DNA of 64,000 bases, from assembly GCF_000204055.1 (NCBI RefSeq), contig NW_006768766.1, positions 3,718,019 through 3,782,018 of the forward strand, read 5' to 3'. The DNA comes from Melampsora larici-populina 98AG31 (lineage: Eukaryota > Basidiomycota > Pucciniomycetes > Pucciniales > Melampsoraceae). Made by a program: the position numbers and the translations under genes. The first letter of the stretch is position 1. The number at the start of each line of letters is the position of its first letter. Under the pieces are notes generated by a model. The model made no database searches. It was given only the letters and a program-made list of their open reading frames with translations, and was not told the origin of the DNA. Below are positions 56,538-64,000 of this stretch, piece after piece.

Positions 56538-57937
56538 CTACATGTCTTCTTCTTCCTCATGAAAAGCCACAGCAAAGTCTCGCACTAGCTCTCTGCGTAG
56601 ATGACTCAGTTCATTCTCTCCAATCCCATCATTCAGCTCCAAAATCAAGTTATCTACCCCTTGATATGTGTCATTTGCGTACTCATCAGCATACTCCTCC
56701 TCCCATTGATCTCCCAGCGCAGCAAGCAAGTTGTGTAGTATGAAACAAACATGAATCCATCGAAGGATTGACCTCATGTGTTTTGGCTTGTCGAGTCGCA
56801 GGCGTAAACATTGAAGTGATGCCCAACGGCACTTCGATACCCCAATGGTATGTTTGTTGCGTATCCGAGCTTGGGCGATGAGTTTGTTGAATACCTTGTT
56901 TTGCTCAAGTCTGGCTGCTATTCCCTTGTAAGTAGCAACAAGTGTGTTGCTGATCTTGTAAGCGGAGTCGCCTAATAGATATTCACCTAATGATGAAAGA
57001 AAATTTAATGTCAGTACGATGTGGTTAGATCATGATAGGTAAGCAGAAAAATTGAGCCACCTTCTGAAAACCAACGTTCTGGATTTTTACACAAAGTCAT
57101 CTTTGAAAAAGCTTTGTTGTCGTGAACAGATCCCGGCCATCCAGTGTAGAAGGCGGTGATTCAACGATCACAGTCACAGACAACTTGACAGTTGATAGAA
57201 TAACGTTTTTTTCGATCGAAAAAGGTCTCGCCATCAAGACCCAGCCGTTGGTAAAGAGGTATGTTGGTTCCATCGACAAAACCTACACATCCAGGAAAGC
57301 CCTCGAGTGCCATCACCACTGAGATCTCCTCTCGTCTGTCAGGTCCAGGCCACTGTACATAGTCCTTACTAGTGTATATGATGGCATGAATCACACGCCG
57401 TGTGCATTTGATGATGGCTCCCATTGAAGCTTTATAATCTCTTCCCATCCTACGCACTGCACAACCGTTTCCATTGCTGCCAAGGCGTTCGAGGGCAAGA
57501 GCCAGTTGAATGATGACGGGAGGCTGGGGGTTGTTGGTGATGGAAATGAAGATAGGATGAGCTTGAATTCTTTTGAGAACACCGTAAAACCCAGCATGAG
57601 AGGTTCGCATGCACTGTCGAAACTCGACTTCTCGATCTCGGAGGAGGTCCTTCAGACTGAAGTCCATCTCATATGGCATCTTCCATCGTGCATCGTGGTA
57701 CCGTAATTGTTTGAGGATTTCTAACAGGTCTCAAGCCTCACCAGCCTCGTTGAACAAGATATCAATAAGGCCACCACTGTCTGGATTGTCTTCAAATAGT
57801 ATGTCGCCGATCGAAGGAAAGATCTTTTCGTCCAAGACCTGCTCCGCTAAGAAATCATCTTCTTCCTCGATATCAATCATGGTGCAAAAGTATTCAACCT
57901 CAGCCAAGGTCTTCTTCCTTTGAGACGTACGGACCAT
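56538..57937 (-). pseudogene. PIF/Harbinger DDE transposase with two in-frame TGA codons and lost catalytic Glu
   Basis: Two exons, 57937-57061 and 56986-56538, are joined at phase 1 (442 codons). The frame continues correctly across two TGA codons, at 57733-57731 (between FNEAGEA and DLLEILKQLRYHDARWKM) and 57163-57161 (between CDCDR and ITAFYTGWPGSVHD). Domain order is normal: DFSLKDLLRDREVEFRQCMR, then CVGFVDGTNIPL (first Asp), LLGDSAYKISNT (second Asp), RIRNKHTIGVSKCRWASL, IHVCFILHNLLAALGD. In active relatives the third acidic residue is the Glu of 'R-I-R-x-E-H-T-I-G'; here it is Lys (AAA, 56855-56853). All three changes fit C-to-T or G-to-A transitions. Without readthrough the protein would be 68 residues. 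Confidence 0.85.
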
Positions 57938-58551
57938 TTTGGTGGGTGAAGAGGTTAAATATTGAAAAGTTGAGGATGAGTTTGGGATTTGGTTTGATTT
58001 GGTCAAGAGGAAATAAAAGTGAAATTCTCCCGCGCTGTCCGGAATGCATAAAACGGACAAGTTTCCTCAATTTGGGCTCATATATTTTACAGCATTTTGT
58101 ATGAGACCAGACACGTTTTTAAAAATCCGCTGTTGTAAAAAACTTGTCCGTTTTTTTATGATTTTCACAAAAAAAATTCGACTTGAAACCCCCTATTACT
58201 AATACCATCATTACATATGTAAATTACCTGTAAAACCCTTGTTTACTAACTTCAAAAGAGTGTCATTTCCGTAATAACTTCCATTCCTCCTTATCAACCA
58301 TCAAGATTGAATTTTTGTACTGACTAACATAATGCTTTTCCTTCATATTCTAACCTCACAAAACCCGTAAACCTAATATTACTACCCTAAAAACCATTTC
58401 CAAGTCTATATACCTATATTTTCAAGTTTTTCTTATGTTTTTCTTTCTTTTCTTTGTGTAATTCATTTGTGAATAGTTTTTACTGATCTTAATAAGTTGT
58501 TTGAAAGAAAATGATCCGATCATGACATAATGAACAATACATAAGCCTAAG

Positions 58552-58899
58552 CACAGTGTCATTTTACTACTCACTGGCAGGCCAGTGAGTACGTCCACTT
58601 CAATCCAATCTCAATCCAATCTCAAATCCATGTCAGTTCAATATCAATCCGATCTCAATGTTTGGCCTAGAGTAGCAGACAAACAACCTTCCAGAATGAA
58701 CTGGAATAAAGTTTGGTTGCATGTCCACTCATGAAGGTGTCAGAATGTCTGGAAGGTTTGAGTGATTGTGCAGCCCATCCATATCCCCCACTAAAATATA
58801 ACTGGAGGTCAAACTGATATTGAACTGACATTGAATTGAGATTGGATTGAGGTGAATAGAACTCACTGGCCTGCCAGTGACTAGTAAAATGACACTGTG
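58552..58899. mobile_element. 348-bp MITE with ~100-bp inverted repeats and AAG duplication
   Basis: Begins CACAGTGTCATTTTACTA and ends with its complement. The inverted repeats extend through 'tcactggcaggccagtga' and the 'ttcaatccaatctcaa...tgtcagttcaatatcaat' tract, leaving a small unique centre. AAG flanks both sides (58549-58551 and 58900-58902). CACxx tips with a 3-bp duplication are typical of EnSpm/CACTA-derived MITEs. Noncoding. Confidence 0.8.
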
Positions 58900-59902
58900 A
58901 AGAGAGCTGCTATTGATCAGATTCCTTCAATTTTGAGTTTGCTTCACTGCTGAACTTTTCTAATAAACTTGGTAAACTACTATCAATAATTTTTTTGATT
59001 GATCCCACAATGGATCACCACACCGGCCACAAGGCCAGGTCAGATCTGGCCTTGGCCCTGGGGTACAATCGTGGATGCTGTCAGGCAGCACCGGGCAGGC
59101 CCTGACTCAGGTCAGCCCTTTGTAAGCTAGCTTTAGAGCTTGGGACGGATGCTCAACAACAGCAATTTTTTGAAAAAAGTGCCTCAAAAAGCCCTGTACC
59201 CTTGCCTCTGCAAAGATTTTTCCTGCAGGCCAGGCTGCAATGAGATTTATATCTGCAGGATCCCCTGAGAGGTACAGCAGTTCTGGGGCATATGAATTTT
59301 TTCACACACATAAGGCTGCAAGTGTCAAGATTGATCACAAGACAAATATTAGTGATTAGGAGGCATGTCAGAAATTCAAAAGAAAACTTACCATCAATAG
59401 ATGGTTCAGTAGGCAAGTTATGATCTTGAAGCATTAGTTAGTAAATTGTTTCAATGCTTCATGTTCTTCTTCAGATTTGGGAATAAATTGGTCTTATCAA
59501 AAAGGTCATCACTCTCTTCCACCCAATGATACCATCTATGGGCCTTCAAACCAAGGATATCTAAAATGATTGGGCATGAAACGGAAACCTAGCAACACAC
59601 TTCCAGAGATTTTGACCATCAGTCATCTCCAGGTTTTGAGAAGGATGATCAGAATCTTGAAAACAAGAACAAACATCTGTATGATGTGGTAGAACAATGT
59701 GGGTTCTAACTTGATATGGTGTACTTGAATTTTTATGAGATGAGATGAGATGAGATGAATGGATGATTTTGATGAGATTATGGTATTATGGTTATGTATG
59801 TATGGGTTTAGACTGATTCTGATCGATGACCGGGCATTGAAAGCAAAGAAAGGCTTGAGCTTGAGTGACGAACTTATTTGAAGAAGTGAAATCCAAATTG
59901 AT
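58900..59902. other. Spacer and aminopeptidase promoter
   Basis: Contains a GC-rich patch at 59020-59130 (caaggccaggtcagatctgg, ggccttggccctggggt) that is unlike its AT-rich surroundings and may be repeat-derived. It then becomes AT-rich sequence leading to the ATG at 59903, including a short GAGAT run at 59739-59757. No supported gene. Confidence 0.4.
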
Positions 59903-62219
59903 ATGATCAAGAACATTCTTCATTCATCATTCATCATCAAACCATCATCAACTTACACTAGAACCATGTCAACTACTTCATCAAAACCAATCGCAATCTT
60001 AGCCATCAAACCAGATGGAACTCCATTCCAATCAAACTTATCATCATCTTCATCATCATCTCCACATATAAATTCAATTCATCAAAACTGGTCTCATTCA
60101 AATCCAAAAGGAAAACCATTCGAAACTAGGATCTTCTATGGTCCTGATTCTCTTACGGCTGCAATCGGTCTGGGTAAAATTCCAGAAGGAATTTCTGATA
60201 TTGAAAAAGCTGAAAAAACTAGAAAGTTATCTGCTATTGGTGCTAAATCGATTAGAGAACATGCTACTGAAGTCTTAGTGGATCCTGTTTGGAGTTCTCA
60301 TGCTGCTGCTGTTGGTGCAACTCTATCTACGTTTAGTTATGTAAGTTTTCAATCAAAGGCTCTTCGATGTTGTTTTTTGGTTTTTTCAATTTAACCTGAT
60401 CAAGATTTATCTTTTTTCTTTTGACTACTCTTCTAGACCGCCAAAACCAAAAAAGATGCATTAGAGAAAACAAAACCAGTGATCTACAAACCATTAAATG
60501 ATCAACCCATTCAATTATCAAATGAAAAAGCTTCAGATAAGCTCATCGAATTGAATTGGTCATCTGGTTTAATCTTTGGTAGAGCTCAAAACTTAGCACG
60601 TGAATTAATGGAAACTCCTGCCAATATGATGACTCCTACTGCTTTTTGTGATCGAATCAAAAAGGAATTTGAAGGGATCTCTAATGTGGAGATTCATGTA
60701 CGTGATCGAGGTAGGTCCAACGCGATCTTGGTTCATCATTCATCATATAAGTCTTTTGTTCACAGAATCCATCTTCTTGATGGTTTGGATTGATTGTAGA
60801 ATGGGCCGAGGCAAAAGGTATGCGATCTTTCCTCTCGGTGGCTCGTGGATCAAACGAACCATGCAAGTTCCTCGAAGTCCACTACAAAGGTAGTTCAGGT
60901 TCAGGTGCATTTCAACCTTCGGTAGCCTTTGTCGGGAAAGGTATCACCTTTGGTAAGCCAATCTAATCATTCTCTACCCATACCAATTCTGTGATGGATT
61001 CTAACCCAATTTATACTTCTCAATAGATTCTGGTGGGATCTCCCTTAAGCCAGGTGCCGGTATGAAATTGATGAGAGCCGATATGGGTGGAGCTGCTTGT
61101 GTGAATAGTGCAGCTTGGGCCATCGCAAAACTAGAGATTCCAATTGATTTAATCGTTTGTACTCCACTGACAGGTAAGTTTGAGTCCAAGACCACCTAAT
61201 CGGATCGGTTCTCATTAAATCAGCTTTATGCTCATCTGTTACCCTTTCTCACTATCTTTCAGAAAACATGCCTAGTGGCCACGCGACCAAGCCTGGTGAT
61301 ATCATTTACGCCATGAATGGAAAGAGTATCGAAGGTCAGTTCATGATCTTCTTTCATCTCTAGAATCCTACTATTCGAAATTGACATCCATTGTCTTCTT
61401 ACAGTCGATAACACTGATGCTGAAGGTCGACTTGTCCTTGCCGATGCACTTTACTATGCATCTTCAGTCTACAAGCCTCGCACAGTGATTGGTAAGCCAC
61501 TTTGTTCCAACTCTCGCGCCTCGATATCTGAGCTCATCCCATGATGCCTATAGATTGTGCTACTCTTACAGGGGCCATGATGATCGCGTAAGCTTCTCAA
61601 ACACGCACTTTAACACTTCTCAACAAATCTAATCAAATCTTGGTTTGGCTTCCTCAATATGCAGCTTAGGAGAAACATTCTCTGGGGTATTCTCCACTTC
61701 AGATAAGTTATGGAATGATTTAGACGCAGCAGGAAAAGCTGAACATGATCGATTTTGGAGAATGCCATTTGATGATACATATATGGGTCAAATCGACGGT
61801 ACCAATGCTGATCTTTGTAATACAGGTGGTCGAACAGCTGGCGTAAGTGACTTTGTCAACTTGTCTGGTTGACTTATCATTTACAAAACAATGGTTCCTT
61901 TTGGGATTTATAGTCATGTACTGCTGCGATCTTTTTACGCGAGTTTGTGGATGGATTGGCTTGTAATGCTACTGGCACCGAAGCTCAAGAAAAGCCTACT
62001 GAGGATACAGTTGCATATGCTCATTTGGACATTGGTAAATTCAAACCAATCTTATCTTTGTGTGATCGAAGAAGAATACTGATCAATCACTCTTGTCTTT
62101 GCTTAGCTGGCTCAATGGAATGCACCAAGCCTGAAGGTTACAATTTGAAGGGAATGAGTGGAAGACCTGTTCGTGCTTTGATTGAGTATATTCGACAAGA
62201 AGCAGCTGGTCGCGCTTGA
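59903..62219 (+). CDS. LAP: Leucine aminopeptidase, peptidase family M17, 538 aa, 10 exons
   Basis: Exons 59903-60340, 60437-60710, 60800-60952, 61027-61173, 61263-61334, 61405-61491, 61554-61587, 61665-61842, 61914-62034 and 62107-62219; phases agree (539 codons). M17 enzymes are hexameric two-metal aminopeptidases that release N-terminal residues from peptides. The C-terminal catalytic half is clear: [20 protein letters not shown] (active Lys, metal Asp, near 286-305), ADMGGAA, the family signature NTDAEGRL near 364, then [40 protein letters not shown] and AHLDIAGS. The first 20 residues ([20 protein letters not shown]) could be a mitochondrial presequence, with a second ATG (MSTTSS) giving a cytosolic form. 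The metal-binding and catalytic residues are all present. It is convergent with BUB3. Confidence 0.92.
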
Positions 62220-62545
62220 ATGATTTATGTATAGTTAAATCACTTGTTTTTGTAAACCCAGAAAATAAATATGGATGTTCAACCTGATCATGAGGCTATA
62301 AACTTGATTCCATAGTTTTGAGCTACTATTTACTATTCAAAAGTTCAAGATATCTTTATTACAACATGTCCCTCACTTGGTAAACACATATCCATCTATA
62401 TATGATCCAGTTGATTGGTAAGTCAGTTTTTTGGAGCATGGCAATCCCATGAAAATGTACCCAGTAAGAATCTCATGCAAATGATCAGATTAAAGTCACA
62501 TCGAGGGTCATATGATTGACATTGCCGTAATCAATCACATTCTCT
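62220..62545. other. Convergent 3' region between aminopeptidase and BUB3
   Basis: 326 bases between two convergent stop codons. AT-rich, no coding potential; it presumably holds both polyadenylation regions (an aataaa occurs at 62264). Confidence 0.5.
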
Positions 62546-64000
62546 TCATTTCATTTTTGGCTATCAACATCACCCAAATTGTATTAGTATCAATCGCTTT
62601 CAAATCAATTAAATGAAGACAAACTTACTTTACAATCATCCACCACACTTCTAATAAAGATTGCATTCCTAGGAAGATTAGCAGTAGCCGTTTCATCTAA
62701 TGGATTTTCATTTCCATCTGCTTTAGATGGTACAGTACCTTCTTCGTCAATTAAAGAACAACCGATAGCTAATTTAGTTCCATCACAATTAAATGCTAAA
62801 CTTGAGATCGAAGCAGGATATTTAGGTAACTGTCTTAAACGTTTCTTGGCTGCTGAATCCCAAATCGAAACCATTGAATCACCACCACCGGTAGCAAATG
62901 TTCCGAATCTGATTTAAAGTAAAAGAGGAACCAAAGAGAAAGAGAAGCAAAAAGTGGTTTGGATGAAATTAGTCAAACAAACAAAGTTTTTGAAGAAAGA
63001 TTAGTGATTTGAATTTAATGGGTTCGTTCGTATGGGTAGAAAAGAGATGAATCTTACTGAGGATGAAAGGCTAATGCATTCACAGGATAAATCGTATCTA
63101 CTTTATCAATCATTTGTCGATGACATTTAAATGCATATTTCTTGGATTGGATTTCAGTTGAAGTATCAAAAAATTCAACTGCTACTCTTCCTTCAATCGA
63201 AGTAGAAGTATAACCTTTCAGAAAAAAAAACAGAAAAAAAACAACCAAAGATTAGATATCACTCCCCCCCAAAAAGAAATTGAATATGATGAAACTCGAA
63301 ATGAAATTAAACTTTACCTTGACCATTCGGCATACATTTAATAGATCGAGTCATAAACTTTAAAGAAGATTCTCTTTCTTGTAAAGGAGGAGGAGGCACC
63401 AAATTATCAACATGAGATCCATTGAGATGACCTTTTTGATAAACTTCTCCCACTCTTTCTACCACTTGATTTAACTTTCTTAAATCCCAAATCCATATCT
63501 TTCGATTTCCCATAGCTACTACTAATTTATTTTCAGATGTATCTAAAGAATAAACTTTGGATGGTAAGTTTGGTAAAACTAAATTAGATGAAGAAGATGA
63601 TGAGGAGGAGGAGGAGGAGGAGAATAGTCGAGGGTCTTGAAGGATCACTGAACGATCCCATGATCCGGTGATCAGAATATCAAACTGAGTAGAATAATGT
63701 ACACATTTCACCGCGTCTTGATGAGTTGAAATCACTCGATTAGGTCTCGAATGACTACTAGCACTACTAGGACTGTTTTCTAAATCGATTTCTCTAATCC
63801 CTCGATCAAGACTACCTGTAAAAGCTTTTCCTTCATTCCTACCTGAACCAAAACTGATATCTAAGATAGGTGATGGATGTGGATAAACATAAATCGGATC
63901 TATCGAATGATGATCGGTTGATAAGTTAAACAGTTTGACTGTTTTATCCCATGATGATGTGAGTAATAAGTTTGGATTGCTTGGATGGAATTTAATGGAT
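62546..64000 (-). CDS. BUB3: Mitotic checkpoint WD40 protein BUB3 (5' end outside window)
   Basis: Exons read in descending order: 64000 (partial)-63318, 63214-63058, 62908-62629 and a 15-nt last exon 62560-62546 coding PKMK-stop. Phases agree. Bub3 is a seven-bladed WD40 propeller that binds Bub1/BubR1 and phosphorylated MELT repeats at kinetochores. Motifs: [54 protein letters not shown], the hallmark [54 protein letters not shown], and [17 protein letters not shown]. Unusual features are an insertion of about 12 consecutive Ser after QDPRLF and an acidic insert ([15 protein letters not shown]) in the last blade. The first blade and start codon lie beyond the right edge. Confidence 0.9.

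Larger units (their letters stand above)
53308..58194. mobile_element. Complete PIF/Harbinger-like transposon, 4.9 kb
   Basis: Ends AGGGGGTTTCAAGTCGAA (53308) and TTCGACTTGAAACCCCCT (ending 58194) are perfect inverted repeats of 18 bp, flanked by ATT on both sides (53305-53307 and 58195-58197). This fits the 3-bp duplications of the PIF/Harbinger superfamily. It carries the usual two convergent genes: a Myb-like protein (plus) and a DDE transposase (minus). The transposase is damaged, so the copy is probably not autonomous, although its ends look fresh. Confidence 0.85.

Noticed and set aside
57710..57733. A short intron removing the first TGA of the Harbinger transposase
   Set aside because: The only GT...AG pair (GTGAGG...TGTTAG) spans about 22 nt, too short to splice, and the frame continues correctly through the TGA.
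59020..59130. tRNA or structured RNA in the GC-rich patch
   Set aside because: It has local inverted phrases (ggccttggcc) but no cloverleaf or conserved A/B boxes that I can recognise.

Overview
The window looks like nuclear DNA of a basidiomycete fungus, most likely a rust (Pucciniales). It is AT-rich. Genes have many short GT-AG introns (mostly about 50-110 nt), which I placed by requiring donor, acceptor and codon phase to agree across whole genes. Conserved eukaryotic single-copy genes alternate with dense transposon islands. The rust assignment is an inference from overall style and not a database match.

Layout. (1) 1-3.4 kb: a Tnp2-type (EnSpm/CACTA or 'Plavaka'-like) transposase on the minus strand, running close to the left edge. 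(2) 4.1-13.8 kb: four genes without a recognised family. They encode a 193-aa helical protein, a 275-aa protein, a ten-exon minus-strand gene for a 742-aa SAP-like protein, and a 426-aa protein with a PAPTPK minisatellite. (3) 14.2-32.2 kb: three copies of a secreted GH43 + CBM35-like galactanase gene. One is a two-exon tail. The other two are nearly full length but each carries different disabling lesions. Between them lie a pair of small inverted-repeat elements, a hAT remnant, and a 6.4-kb DNA transposon nested inside a smaller element. (4) 32.7-37 kb: decayed Ty3/Gypsy gag and other repeat debris. (5) 37.8-48.3 kb: an island of cellular genes: an arrestin-like protein, a SIRT2/Hst2-class sirtuin and INCENP. 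(6) 48.3-59.9 kb: a second transposon island. It holds an inverted-repeat element carrying a Gypsy integrase fragment, a complete PIF/Harbinger-like element (intact Myb-like protein, broken transposase) and a MITE with an AAG target duplication. (7) 59.9-64 kb: a leucine aminopeptidase (M17) convergent with a BUB3 checkpoint gene that runs off the right edge.

The most remarkable locus is the transposon at 22.4-28.8 kb. Its single 12-exon gene encodes a 1280-aa protein joining a WRKY-GCM1-type zinc finger, a MULE-like DDE transposase core and a C-terminal ubiquitin-specific-protease-like (C19) domain with Cys and His boxes. The tail is built from serially duplicated phase-1 exons. Its ends (AAGGGGCTCAAGTC...) resemble those of the Harbinger-like element (AGGGGGTTTCAAGT...), and all are flanked by 3-bp duplications. 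Two chromosome-segregation genes (INCENP and BUB3) share the window, separated by the second transposon island.
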